A DNA stretch of 64,000 bases, taken from contig NZ_CP107783.1 of NCBI RefSeq assembly GCF_036345255.1, positions 6,556,001 through 6,620,000 on the forward strand, given 5' to 3'. How positions within the stretch are numbered: position 1 is the first letter of the stretch; every line of letters begins with the position of its first letter. The notes beneath the pieces were generated by a model. It worked only from the letters and a program-made list of their open reading frames with translations, did not search any database and was not told the origin of the DNA. This document shows positions 26,704 to 36,000 of the stretch, one piece after another. This stretch comes from Streptomyces sp. NBC_00569. Its GTDB lineage: Bacteria; Actinomycetota; Actinomycetes; Streptomycetales; Streptomycetaceae. The position numbers were made by a program, and so were the translations under genes.

Positions 26704-27531
26704 CTAGGAGAGGTCCGCGGGCAGCGTCACGAAGTCGATCAACTCCTCGACCCTGCCCAGGAGTTCGGGCTCCAGATCGCGGTAGCTGTGCACCCGCGAC
26801 AGGATGTGCTGCCAGGCCGCGCCGGTGTTCTCCGGCCAGCCGAGCGCCCGGCACACGCCCGTCTTCCAGTCCTGGCCGCGCGGCACCCGGGGCCACGCCC
26901 GGATGCCCACGGCCGAAGGCTTCACGGCCTCCCACACGTCGATGTAGGGGTGGCCGACGACCAGCGCGTGCTCGCCTGTGACCTGCGCCGCGATCCGTGA
27001 CTCCTTCGAGCCGGGCACCAGATGGTCGACGAGGACGCCGAGCCGCGCGTCGGGCCCCGGGGCGAATTCGGCGACGATCGCGGGCAGGTCGTCGACGCCC
27101 TCCAGGTACTCCACGACCACGCCCTCGATGCGCAGGTCGTCGCCCCAGACCCGCTCCACCAGCTCCGCGTCGTGCCGGCCCTCCACATAGATGCGCCCGG
27201 CCCGCGCGACCTGAGCCCGCGCCCCGGGCACCGCGACCGACCCGGAGGCCGTGCGTGAGGGACGCACGGGCGCGGCGGACAGGGGGCGTACGAGGGTGAC
27301 GACCCGGCCCTCGAGCAGGAAGCCGCGCGGGTCCATGGGGAACACCCGGTGCTTGCCGAAGCGGTCCTCCAGGGTCACCGTCGGGCCCTGGGCCGTCTTC
27401 TCGCAGCGGATGACGGCCCCACAGAACCCGGTCGTGACCTCCTCGACCACGAGATCCACGTCCGCCGCCACCTCGGGCGCGGCCTGCTGCTTCTTCCACG
27501 GCGGGGTGAAGTCGGGGGAGTACTGGCGCAT
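26704..27531 (-). CDS. DUF3097 family protein
   Basis: 275 aa. I recognise it as the actinobacterial DUF3097 family, function unknown. The N-terminus is MRQYSPDFTPPWKKQQAAPEV. A small beta-rich domain (VEEVTTGFCGAVIRCEK, ~30-100) precedes a Toprim-like core with IYVEGRHDAELVERVWGDDLRIEGVVVEYLEG (~115-147) and VGVRDHL-like LVDHLVPGSKESRIA, suggesting a metal-dependent nucleic acid or phosphotransfer enzyme; this is inference. The upstream metallo-hydrolase lies 34 bp away on the same strand. ATG 27531 has no ribosome binding site but a TATCGT box 7 nt upstream. Confidence 0.82.
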   Translation of the reverse strand: MRQYSPDFTPPWKKQQAAPEVAADVDLVVEEVTTGFCGAVIRCEKTAQGPTVTLEDRFGKHRVFPMDPRGFLLEGRVVTLVRPLSAAPVRPSRTASGSVAVPGARAQVARAGRIYVEGRHDAELVERVWGDDLRIEGVVVEYLEGVDDLPAIVAEFAPGPDARLGVLVDHLVPGSKESRIAAQVTGEHALVVGHPYIDVWEAVKPSAVGIRAWPRVPRGQDWKTGVCRALGWPENTGAAWQHILSRVHSYRDLEPELLGRVEELIDFVTLPADLS

Positions 27532-27538
27532 GGTGCAG

Positions 27539-27544
27539 ACGATA
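27539..27544 (-). promoter_or_regulatory. Putative -10 box, leaderless start of the DUF3097 gene
   Basis: TATCGT on the minus strand, 7 nt before ATG 27531. It lies in the 34-bp gap after the metallo-hydrolase gene. Confidence 0.4.
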
Positions 27545-27565
27545 GGAGTGCGAACGGCCGTACGG

Positions 27566-28297
27566 TTACGACACGCCGAAACGCGCCGCCAGGGCGGCAC
27601 GCTGCGCACGGACAAACTCCGCATTCACCGCGGCTCCGTGCCCGGGGACGTACACGGCATCTTCACCGCCCAGTTCCAGCAGCCGGTCCAGGGCGGCCGG
27701 CCAGCGGCCCGGCACCGCGTCACTGCCCGCCTGCGGCTCGCCCGACTCCTCGACCAGATCGCCGCAGAAAACGACCTCGGGCGTGCCCGGCACCAGGACC
27801 GCCAGGTCGTGCCCGCTGTGCGCCGGACCCACGTTCGCGAGCAGCACCTGGAGCCCGCCGCCCAGATCGAGCGTCCACTCCCCGCACACCCGGTGCTGCG
27901 GCACGACGAGCACGTCAGCGGCCTCGGCCGCCTCCTCGTGCGGCACGCCGTGCGCCACCGCGGACGCCCGCAGGTCGTCGCGGCCCCGCGTGAACACCGT
28001 GTCGATGCCCGCGGCGCCGTACACCTCGACACCGGCGAACGCCGCCGTGCCCAGAACATGGTCGAAGTGGGGGTGTGTCAGAGCGATATGCGTCACGCGC
28101 GCGTGCGGGCCCATGAGGCGCCGGGTGTCCGCCCGCAGCGCAGCACCCTCACGAAGTGATGAACCCGTGTCGACGAGCAACGCCGCCCCGTCGCCCACGA
28201 CCAGGCCCGTCGTGCAGTCCCAGCCCGCCAGCCGGACCCGCCCCGCCCGAGCGGACAGCTCCTCCCAGCCCACCGCATTCCAGTCCAGGTCGTCCAT
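27566..28297 (-). CDS. MBL-fold metallo-hydrolase
   Basis: 243 aa. The metallo-beta-lactamase fold has the metal motif THPHFDHVLG near residue 76, a distal GPAHSGHDLAVLVP, the bridging Asp in VVFCGDLVEES, and the last His in VPGHGAAV. It resembles glyoxalase II and other small hydrolases; the substrate is unknown. The start at ATG 28297 (MDDLDWNAVGWEEL) lacks a Shine-Dalgarno and has TAGCGT 7 nt upstream. It is divergent from hrcA. Confidence 0.87.
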   Translation of the reverse strand: MDDLDWNAVGWEELSARAGRVRLAGWDCTTGLVVGDGAALLVDTGSSLREGAALRADTRRLMGPHARVTHIALTHPHFDHVLGTAAFAGVEVYGAAGIDTVFTRGRDDLRASAVAHGVPHEEAAEAADVLVVPQHRVCGEWTLDLGGGLQVLLANVGPAHSGHDLAVLVPGTPEVVFCGDLVEESGEPQAGSDAVPGRWPAALDRLLELGGEDAVYVPGHGAAVNAEFVRAQRAALAARFGVS

Positions 28298-28304
28298 GGG
28301 TCCG

Positions 28305-28310
28305 ACGCTA
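28305..28310 (-). promoter_or_regulatory. Putative -10 box, leaderless start of the MBL gene
   Basis: TAGCGT on the minus strand, 7 nt before ATG 28297. Confidence 0.4.
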
Positions 28311-28360
28311 GCGCCCTTGCCGGGCCCGTACCCACCGGCCGTACACTGACCCGGAGACCA

Positions 28361-28387
28361 TTGGCACTCGGCCGCACCGAGTGCCAG
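28361..28387. promoter_or_regulatory. CIRCE operator
   Basis: TTGGCACTC, nine bases, GAGTGCCAG. This fits the CIRCE layout TTAGCACTC-N9-GAGTGCTAA with one change per arm, in perfect symmetry. It lies 31 bp before hrcA and so marks autoregulation by HrcA. Confidence 0.92.
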
Positions 28388-28418
28388 CCGCGGACGACAC
28401 AGCTGGAGGTGCGCGCGA

Positions 28419-29435
28419 ATGCTCAGTGAACGCAGGCTCGAAGTGCTGCGCGCCATCGTCCAGGACTACGTGGGGACCGAGGAGCCGGTCGGCTCCAAGG
28501 CGCTCACCGAGCGGCACAGCCTCGGCGTCTCACCGGCGACGGTGCGCAACGACATGGCGGCGCTCGAGGAGGAGGGCTTCATCGCCCAGCCCCACACGAG
28601 CGCCGGGCGGATCCCGACCGACAAGGGCTACCGCCTGTTCGTGGACAAGCTGACGGCGGTCAAGCCGATGACGGGGCCCGAGCGCCGCGCCATCCAGAAC
28701 TTCCTCGACGGCGCCGTCGACCTCGACGACGTCGTCGGCCGGACCGTGCGGCTGCTCGCGCAGCTGACGCGGCAGGTCGCCGTGGTGCAGTACCCGTCCC
28801 TGACGCGGTCCACCGTGCGCCACGTGGAACTGCTCTCGCTCGCCGCCGCCCGCCTGATGCTCGTACTGATCACGGACACGGGGCGGGTCGAGCAGCGGAT
28901 GATCGACTGCCCGGCGCCGTTCGGCGAGACCTCTCTCGCCGATCTGCGGGCCCGGCTCAACAGCAGGGTCGCGGGACGCCGCTTCGCGGACGTGCCGCAG
29001 CTGGTGCAGGACCTGCCGGAGTCCTTCGACGCGGAGGACCGCGGCACGGTCGCGACGGTGCTCTCCACTTTGCTGGAGACGCTCGTCGAGGAGACCGAGG
29101 AGCGTCTGATGATCGGCGGTACCGCCAATCTCACGCGCTTCGGACATGACTTTCCCCTCACCATCAGGCCGGTTCTCGAGGCCCTTGAGGAGCAGGTCGT
29201 GCTCCTCAAGCTCCTTGGTGAGGTCAACGATTCGGGCATGGCCGTACGGATCGGTCATGAGAACGCCCATGAGGGACTCAGCTCAACCTCTGTGGTCTCG
29301 GTCGGCTACGGTTCGGGCAGCGAGGCAGTCGCCAAGCTCGGCGTGGTCGGACCGACCCGCATGGACTATCCGGGAACGATGGGAGCAGTACGCGCAGTGG
29401 CACGTTACGTCGGACAGATCCTGGCGGAGTCGTAA
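28419..29435 (+). CDS. hrcA: Heat-inducible transcriptional repressor HrcA
   Basis: 338 aa. HrcA binds CIRCE and represses class I heat-shock genes; GroEL keeps it active. The N-terminal winged helix ([29 protein letters not shown], with [18 protein letters not shown] as recognition region) is followed by [13 protein letters not shown] and the dimerisation/inserted domain. The C-terminus carries the [39 protein letters not shown] signature. ATG 28419 has GGAGGT 9 nt upstream. dnaJ2 begins on the next base after the stop. Confidence 0.97.
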   Translation: MLSERRLEVLRAIVQDYVGTEEPVGSKALTERHSLGVSPATVRNDMAALEEEGFIAQPHTSAGRIPTDKGYRLFVDKLTAVKPMTGPERRAIQNFLDGAVDLDDVVGRTVRLLAQLTRQVAVVQYPSLTRSTVRHVELLSLAAARLMLVLITDTGRVEQRMIDCPAPFGETSLADLRARLNSRVAGRRFADVPQLVQDLPESFDAEDRGTVATVLSTLLETLVEETEERLMIGGTANLTRFGHDFPLTIRPVLEALEEQVVLLKLLGEVNDSGMAVRIGHENAHEGLSSTSVVSVGYGSGSEAVAKLGVVGPTRMDYPGTMGAVRAVARYVGQILAES

Positions 29436-30572
29436 GTGGCCACGGACTACTACGCCGTACTCGGCGTGCGCCGCGACGCCTCCCAGGACGAGATCAAGAA
29501 GGCCTTCCGCAGGCTGGCCCGTGAGCTTCACCCGGACGTGAATCCGGACCCGAAGACACAGGAGCGGTTCAAGGAGATCAACGCCGCCTACGAGGTGTTG
29601 TCGGACCCGCAGAAGAAGCAGGTCTACGACCTCGGGGGCGACCCCCTCTCGCAGGCGGGCGGAGGCGGAGCCGGCGGCTTCGGCGCCGGTGGCTTCGGGA
29701 ACTTCTCCGACATCATGGACGCGTTCTTCGGAACGGCGTCCCAGCGTGGTCCCCGGTCGCGCACGCGCCGCGGCCAGGACGCCATGATCCGGCTCGAGAT
29801 CGAGCTGGACGAGGCCGCCTTCGGGACCACCAAGGACATCCAGGTCGACACGGCCATCGTCTGTACGACCTGCAGCGGCGAGGGTGCCGCGCCGGGCACG
29901 TCCGCGCAGACCTGTGACATGTGCCGCGGCCGCGGCGAGGTGTCCCAGGTCACGCGGTCCTTCCTGGGCCAGGTCATGACCTCGCGGCCGTGCCCGCAGT
30001 GTCAGGGTTTCGGCACGGTCGTGCCGACGCCGTGCCCGGAGTGCGCCGGCGACGGCCGCATCCGCTCGCGGCGCACGCTCACCGTGAAGATCCCGGCCGG
30101 TGTCGACAACGGCACGCGGATCCAGCTCGCGGGCGAGGGCGAGGTCGGCCCCGGCGGCGGCCCCGCCGGTGACCTGTACGTCGAGATCCACGAGCTGCCG
30201 CACCCCGTGTTCCAGCGGCGCGGCGACGATCTGCACTGCACCGTCACCATTCCGATGACGGCGGCGGCGCTCGGCACCAAGGTGCCGCTCGAGACGCTCG
30301 ACGGCCTGGAGGAGATCGACATCCGGCCGGGCACGCAGTCCGGTCAGTCGGTCCCGCTGCACGGGCGCGGCATCACGCACCTGCGCGGCGGCGGTCGCGG
30401 CGACCTCATCGTGCACGTCGAGGTCCTCACGCCGACGAAGCTGGACCCCGAGCAGGAGCGGGTGCTGCGTGAGCTGTCGAAGCTGCGCGGCGAGGAACGT
30501 CCCACGGGGCAGTTCCAGCCCGGCCAGCAGGGGCTGTTCTCGCGGTTGAAGGATGCGTTCAACGGACGCTGA
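29436..30572 (+). CDS. dnaJ2: Molecular chaperone DnaJ (second copy type, hrcA-linked)
   Basis: 378-aa Hsp40 co-chaperone of DnaK. The J domain (1-70) holds the HPD motif in RELHPDVNPD. A Gly-rich linker (GGGGAGGFGAGGFGNF) follows. Four zinc-finger repeats are seen as CTTCSGEG, CDMCRGRG, CPQCQGFG and CPECAGDG, and C-terminal substrate-binding domains follow. The GTG start abuts the hrcA stop, so it is in the CIRCE-controlled operon. A cloverleaf inverted repeat lies 30 bp after its stop. Confidence 0.97.
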   Translation: MATDYYAVLGVRRDASQDEIKKAFRRLARELHPDVNPDPKTQERFKEINAAYEVLSDPQKKQVYDLGGDPLSQAGGGGAGGFGAGGFGNFSDIMDAFFGTASQRGPRSRTRRGQDAMIRLEIELDEAAFGTTKDIQVDTAIVCTTCSGEGAAPGTSAQTCDMCRGRGEVSQVTRSFLGQVMTSRPCPQCQGFGTVVPTPCPECAGDGRIRSRRTLTVKIPAGVDNGTRIQLAGEGEVGPGGGPAGDLYVEIHELPHPVFQRRGDDLHCTVTIPMTAAALGTKVPLETLDGLEEIDIRPGTQSGQSVPLHGRGITHLRGGGRGDLIVHVEVLTPTKLDPEQERVLRELSKLRGEERPTGQFQPGQQGLFSRLKDAFNGR

Positions 30573-30601
30573 CTGAGCCCGGCGTACGCAAGAAGCAGGG
30601 A

Positions 30602-30672
30602 CCACGTCCCCCGCATCACGCGTGGCACATGCCACGCGGAAGGGCCGATTCGGTCCGATGCGGGGGACGTGG
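30602..30672. other. Three-way-junction inverted repeat between dnaJ2 and the nitronate monooxygenase gene
   Basis: Outer arms 30602-30617 (CCACGTCCCCCGCATC) and 30657-30672 are perfect 16-bp complements. Inside lie a perfect 9-bp hairpin (CGCGTGGCA/TGCCACGCG, 2-nt loop, 30619-30638) and a 6-bp hairpin (GGGCCG/CGGTCC, 30642-30656). It probably terminates dnaJ2 mRNA. It ends 12 nt before the next start codon and may also affect that gene. Confidence 0.8.
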
Positions 30673-30684
30673 CACGATGCGGTC

Positions 30685-31758
30685 ATGTCCCCCACGCTGA
30701 CCGATCTCTGTCACTATCCGATCGTGCAGGCACCCATGGCGGGCGGTGCTTCCTGTCCGCAGCTCGCCGCCGCCGTGTCGGAGGCCGGCGGGCTCGGATT
30801 CCTCGCCGCCGGGTACAAGACCGCCGACGGGATGTACCAGGAGATCAAGCAGGTACGGGGGCTGACCGGCCAGCCGTTCGGCGTGAACCTCTTCATGCCG
30901 CAGCCCGAGTACGCGGACCCCGCGGCCGTCGCCGTCTACGGCAGCCAGCTCGCCGGTGAGGCGGCCTGGTACGAGACGCAGCTGGGCGACCCGGACAGCG
31001 GCCGCGACGACGGCTTCGACGCGAAGCTCGCGATCCTCCTCGACGACCCGGTACCGGTCGTCACCTTCACGTTCGGCTGCCCGGGCCGCGACGTCATCGA
31101 CTCCCTCGCCCGCGTCGGCACCCTCACCGCCGTCACCGTGACCACCCCGGAGGAGGCGCAGGCCGCCCAGTGGGCCGGCGCCGACGCGGTGTGTGTCCAG
31201 GGCATCGAGGCGGGCGGCCACCAGGGCACGCACCGGGACAACCCGGAGGCCGACGGCTCCGGCATCGGACTCATCGCGCTTATCACCCAGGTCCGCGAGG
31301 CCGTGCAGATCCCGATCATCGCCACCGGCGGCCTCATGCGCGGCGGGCAGCTCGCCGCCGTGCTCGCCGCGGGCGCCGACGCCGGACAGTTCGGCACGGC
31401 CTTCCTGGTCTGCCCCGAGTCCGGCGCCAACCTGCTGCACAAGCAGGCCATGACCAACCCGCTGTTCGTGCGGACCGAGCTGACCCGGGCGTTCTCCGGG
31501 CGCCCGGCGCGCGGTCTCGTGAACCGGTTCATGCGCGAGCACGGCCCGTACGCGCCCGCCGCCTACCCGCAGATCCACCACATGACGTCGACGCTGCGCA
31601 AGGCCGCTGCCAAGGCCGGGGACCCGCAGGGGATGGCGCTGTGGGCGGGGCAGGGCCACCGGCTCGCCCGTGAGCTGCCCGCCGGCCAGCTCGTCGAGGT
31701 GCTCGCGGCCGAACTCGCCGAGGCGAGCGACGCGTTGGGCGCGCGGGGTGCCGCATGA
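30685..31758 (+). CDS. Nitronate monooxygenase (2-nitropropane dioxygenase family)
   Basis: 357-aa FMN-dependent TIM-barrel enzyme oxidising alkyl nitronates. YPIVQAPMAGGASCPQLAAAVSEAGGLGF at the N-terminus binds FMN. GADAVCVQGIEAGGHQGTH (about 175-193) carries the catalytic His, and IPIIATGGLMRGGQLAAVLAAGADAGQFGTAFL holds the phosphate-binding loop. I use ATG 30685 (MSPTLTDLCHYP); an in-frame ATG at 30658 lies inside the upstream stem. No Shine-Dalgarno is close enough. rsmE starts on its stop (ATGA). Confidence 0.9.
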   Translation: MSPTLTDLCHYPIVQAPMAGGASCPQLAAAVSEAGGLGFLAAGYKTADGMYQEIKQVRGLTGQPFGVNLFMPQPEYADPAAVAVYGSQLAGEAAWYETQLGDPDSGRDDGFDAKLAILLDDPVPVVTFTFGCPGRDVIDSLARVGTLTAVTVTTPEEAQAAQWAGADAVCVQGIEAGGHQGTHRDNPEADGSGIGLIALITQVREAVQIPIIATGGLMRGGQLAAVLAAGADAGQFGTAFLVCPESGANLLHKQAMTNPLFVRTELTRAFSGRPARGLVNRFMREHGPYAPAAYPQIHHMTSTLRKAAAKAGDPQGMALWAGQGHRLARELPAGQLVEVLAAELAEASDALGARGAA

Positions 31759-32498
31759 CGGCGCCGGTGTTCGTCGTCGACGAGGTGCCGTCCGACAAGA
31801 CGTACGTGCTCGACGGGGCCGAGGGGCGGCACGCGGTCTCCGTGAAGCGGCTGCGGGCCGGTGAGGACGTCGTCCTGACCGACGGGCGCGGGCGCTGGAC
31901 CGAGGCGGTCGTGGAGGCCGCCGAGGGCAAGGACCGGCTCGTCGTCACGGCGGGCCCCGTCCAGGAGGAGCCCGCGCAGGCTCCCCGGATCACCGTCGTC
32001 CAGGCCCTGCCCAAGGGCGACCGGGGCGAACTCGCCGTCGAGACCATGACGGAGACCGGTGTCGACGCGATCGTGCCGTGGCAGGCGGCCCGCTGCATCA
32101 CGCAGTGGAAGGGCGACCGCGGCGCCAAGGCGCTCGGCAAGTGGCGGGCCACCGCGCGCGAGGCGGGCAAGCAGTCCCGCCGGGTGCGCTTCCCGGACGT
32201 CGCGGACGCCGCGACGACCAAGCAGGTGGCGGCACTTCTCGCCGGGGCGGACTTCGCGGCGGTCCTGCACGAGGACCGCGACTGCGACAGCGGCGCCCTC
32301 GCCACCGCCGAGCTGCCCACGGCCGGGGACATCGTCCTCGTGGTCGGCCCGGAGGGCGGCGTCTCGCCCGACGAGCTCGCCGCGTTCGCCGAGGCGGGCG
32401 CGCGTCCGTACCGGCTCGGGCGTAGCGTTCTGCGTACGTCGACCGCGGGGACCGCCGCGACGGCGCTGCTCCTCGGCCGCACCGGTCGCTGGTCCTGA
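31755..32498 (+). CDS. rsmE: 16S rRNA (uracil1498-N3)-methyltransferase RsmE
   Basis: 247 aa. It methylates U1498 of 16S rRNA using SAM. The N-terminal PUA-like domain (FVVDEVPSDKTYVLDGAEGRHAVSVKRLRAGEDV) is followed by a SPOUT knot domain: VQALPKGDRGELAVETMTETGVDAIVPWQAARCI, LVVGPEGGVSPDELAAF and RLGRSVLRTSTAGTAATALLL. Start ATG 31755 overlaps the preceding stop. The functional link to the upstream oxidase is unclear; the arrangement with hrcA-dnaJ upstream and rsmE downstream is common in actinobacteria. Confidence 0.95.
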   Translation: MTAPVFVVDEVPSDKTYVLDGAEGRHAVSVKRLRAGEDVVLTDGRGRWTEAVVEAAEGKDRLVVTAGPVQEEPAQAPRITVVQALPKGDRGELAVETMTETGVDAIVPWQAARCITQWKGDRGAKALGKWRATAREAGKQSRRVRFPDVADAATTKQVAALLAGADFAAVLHEDRDCDSGALATAELPTAGDIVLVVGPEGGVSPDELAAFAEAGARPYRLGRSVLRTSTAGTAATALLLGRTGRWS

Positions 32499-32518
32499 TC
32501 AGACCCCCAGGGGGACGC

Positions 32519-32911
32519 GTGGAACTCGCCCAGGTCAGACTTCTCGTCACCGACTTCCGTGCCTGTTACCGCTTCTACGCGGACGTGCTCGGCCTCAGGC
32601 CGCAGTCGGGGGCTCAGGACGGACCGTACGAGAAGTTCAGCCCCGTGGCGGGCTCCGCGGGCATCGCGCTCGAGGACCGGACGCTGATGGCGCGGGTCAT
32701 CGGTGAGGTGGGGGACGCCCCGGACGGGTACCGCTCCCTCGTCGTGCTGCGGGTCGACGACCTGGACCGGTACTGCGAACAGATCGTCGCGCGCGGCGCC
32801 GAGATCCTCCAGGGCCCCGCGCCGATGACCGACCGGATGCGCGTCGCACACCTCAAGGACCCCGAGGGCAACATCGTGGAGCTCCAGGAGTGGCTGCTGA
32901 TGGGCGGCTGA
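32519..32911 (+). CDS. VOC family (glyoxalase/dioxygenase fold) protein
   Basis: 130 aa. Two beta-alpha-beta-beta-beta modules are evident: LAQVRLLVTDFRACYRFYADVLGLRP, and later RMRVAHLKDPEGNIVELQEWL with the terminal Glu that often binds metal. The first-module metal His is replaced (QVRLLV), so catalysis is uncertain. GTG 32519 has AGGGGGA upstream. It follows rsmE by 20 bp and is probably in the same unit. Confidence 0.85.
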   Translation: MELAQVRLLVTDFRACYRFYADVLGLRPQSGAQDGPYEKFSPVAGSAGIALEDRTLMARVIGEVGDAPDGYRSLVVLRVDDLDRYCEQIVARGAEILQGPAPMTDRMRVAHLKDPEGNIVELQEWLLMGG

Positions 32912-32981
32912 GCGCGCGGCGATCCTCGGTCCCGCAGGGCGCCGGAACAAGCCGTATCACCGCGGGCAAGTGACGAAAGCC

Positions 32982-33011
32982 CTGACCGGACGCGGTGCGC
33001 GTGCCTAGGGT
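32982..33011 (+). promoter_or_regulatory. Promoter of the tricorn-like protease gene (leaderless)
   Basis: CTGACC (32982-32987), 18-bp spacer, TAGGGT (33006-33011), then 6 nt to the GTG start at 33018. It is the best -35/-10 pair among the leaderless candidates. Confidence 0.5.
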
Positions 33012-33017
33012 GATCGA

Positions 33018-36000
33018 GTGATACGGACAGCGCACTCTGGATATCTCCGGTTCCCGCATCTGCACGGCGAGTTGGCCGCCTTCACCGCCGAGGACGACGT
33101 ATGGGTCGCCCCTCTCGACGGCGGGCGCGCCTGGCGCGTCAGCGCCGACAACGTCCCCGTCAGCCACCCCCGGATCTCGCCCGACGGCACCACCGTCGCC
33201 TGGACGTCCACCCGCGACGGCGCCCCCGAGGTGCACATCGCCCCGGTCGACGGCGGACCCTCGAAACGCCTTACGTACTGGGGCAGTTCGAGGACGACGG
33301 TGCGCGGCTGGACCCCCGACGGGCAGGTCCTCGCGCTCAGCACCCAGGGCCAGGCGTCCCTGCGCCGCAGCTGGGCGAGGGCCGTACCCCTCGACGGCGG
33401 ACCCGCCACCACGCTCCCGTACGGGCCCGTGGGCGACGTCGTGACCGGGTCCGGCGGGCAGGTCGTCCTGCTGTCCGCGCCGATGGGCCGCGAGGCCGCC
33501 TGGTGGAAGCGCTACCGGGGCGGCACCGCGGGGAAGCTGTGGATCGACCGGGCGGGCGACGGCGAGTTCGTCCGCCTCCACGAGGAGCTCGACGGGAACA
33601 TCGAGTACCCGATGTGGGTGGGTGACCGGGTCGCCTTCCTGTCCGACCACGAAGGTGTCGGCGCCCTGTACTCGTCTCTCGCGGACGGCAGTTCACTGCG
33701 CCGGCACACGCCGCTCGACGGCTTCTACGCCCGGCACGCGTCGAGTGACGGCACCCGCGTCGTGTACGCGTCGGCCGGCGAACTGTGGATCGTGGACGCC
33801 CTCGACGGCGCGGAGGACGCCGCGCCGCGCCGCCTGGACGTCCGCCTCGGCGGGCAGCGCGTCGACCTCCAGCCCCACCCCGTCAGCGCCGCCCGCTGGT
33901 TCGGCGCGGCGGCACCCGACCACACCGCTCGCGGCAGCGCCGTCGCGGTGCGCGGCGCGGTCCACTGGGTCACCCACCGCTCCGGGCCCGCCCGCGCGCT
34001 GGCCGCCCGGCCCGGCGAACGGGCCCGCCTCCCGCGCACCTTCCGCGTCGAGGGCGAGGAACACGTGGTGTGGGTGACGGACGCCGAGGGCGACGACGCC
34101 CTGGAGTTCGCGCCCGCCACCGGCATCGCGCCCGGCGCCACCCCGCGCAGGCTCGCCGCCGGGCGGCTCGGCCGCGTACTGAACCTCGCGATGGCGCCCG
34201 ACGGCAGCCGCGCCGCCGTCGCCTCGCACGACGGGCGTGTGCTGCTCGTCGAGCGCGAGAGCGGCGAGGTCAGGGAGGTCGACCGCAGCGAGGACGGGGA
34301 CGTGACGGGTCTCGTCTTCTCGCCGGACTCGGCGTGGCTCGCCTGGTCGCACCCCGGCCCCTCGCCCCTGCGCCACCTCAAGCTCGCCAACACCGCGGAC
34401 CTGTCGGTGACGGAGGCGACGCCGCTGCGGTTCCGGGACTACGCGCCCGCGTTCACCCTCGACGGCAAACACCTCGCGTTCCTCTCCGCGCGTTCCTTCG
34501 ACCCGGTCTACGACGAGCACGTCTTCGACCTCGCGTTCGTCGGGGGCTCGCGGCCCCACCTGATCACGCTCGCCGCGGCGACGCCGTCCCCGTTCGGCCC
34601 GCAGCGACACGGCCGTCCCTTCGACACCCCGGACAGCCCCGCCGCCGAGACCCCCGACAGCGAAGGCACCCCCACCACTCGTATCGACCTCGAAGGGCTC
34701 GCCGACCGCATCGTCGCGTTCCCGGTCGAGGCGGCCCGCTACACGACCCTGCGGGCCGCCAAGGACGGTGTCCTGTGGCTGCGGCACCCGCTCCAGGGCG
34801 TACTCGGCGCGTCCCGTGCCACCCCGGACGACCCCGACCCCAAGAGCGAGCTCGAACGCTACGACCTCGCCCAGCAGCGCATCGAGCACCTCGCCTCCGA
34901 CGCCGACCACCTGGCCGTCAGCGGCGACGGCAAGCGCGTCCTGCTGTGGACCGACGGCAAACTGAAGGTCGTACCGAGCGACCGGCGCGCCTCCTCCGAC
35001 GACGACAGCGACACCAACATCACCGTCGACCTGAGCCGGGTCCGCCAGGACGTCGACCCGGTCGCCGAGTGGCGGCAGATGTACGACGAGGCGGGCCGCC
35101 TCATGCGGGACAACTTCTGGCGCGCGGACATGGACGGCGTCGACTGGGACGGTGTCCAGGAGCGCTACCGGCCCGTCCTCGACCGCGTCGCCACCCACGA
35201 CGACCTCGTCGATCTCCTGTGGGAGGTCCAGGGGGAACTCGGCACCTCCCACGCCTACGTCACACCGAGCGGCGGCTGGAGCGGCGGCGACCGGCGGCAG
35301 GGCCTCCTCGGCGCCGACATCTCCCGTCACGAGGACGGAAGTTGGCGCATCGACCGCGTCCTGCCCACCGAGACGTCCGACCCGCGCGCCCACGCGCCGC
35401 TCGCCGCGCCCGGGGTGGCCGTGCGCGCGGGTGACGCGATCATCGCGGTGGCCGGACGCCCCGTCGATCCCGTCACCGGTCCCGGACCGCTCCTGGTCGG
35501 GACGGCGGGCAAGCCCGTCGAGCTGACCGTCTCCCCGGCCGGCGGCGGCGACCCGCGCCACGCGGTCGTCGTCCCCGTCGCCGACGAGGAGCCGCTGCGC
35601 TACCACGCCTGGGTCGCCGACCGCCGCGCCCACGTCCACGCGTTGTCGGGCGGCCGACTCGGCTATCTCCACGTGCCCGACATGCAGGCTCCCGGCTGGG
35701 CCCAGATCCACCGCGACCTGCGGGTCGAGGTGGCGCGCGACGGACTCGTCGTCGACGTGCGCGAGAACCGCGGCGGACACACCTCGCAGCTCGTCGTCGA
35801 GAAGCTGGCCCGCCGGGTCGTCGGCTGGGACCTGCCGCGCGGCTCCCGCCCCTTCAGCTACCCGATGGACGCGCCCCGCGGCCCCGTGGTGGCCGTCGCC
35901 AACGAGTTCTCCGGTTCCGACGGCGACATCGTCAACGCGGCGATCAAGGCGCTCGGGATCGGCCCCGTGGTCGGCGTACGCACCTGGGGCGGCGTCATCG

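Noticed and set aside
26704..27531. DUF3097 protein considered as a new topoisomerase-type enzyme
   Set aside because: Only a weak Toprim-like pattern is seen; it is not enough to assign a reaction.
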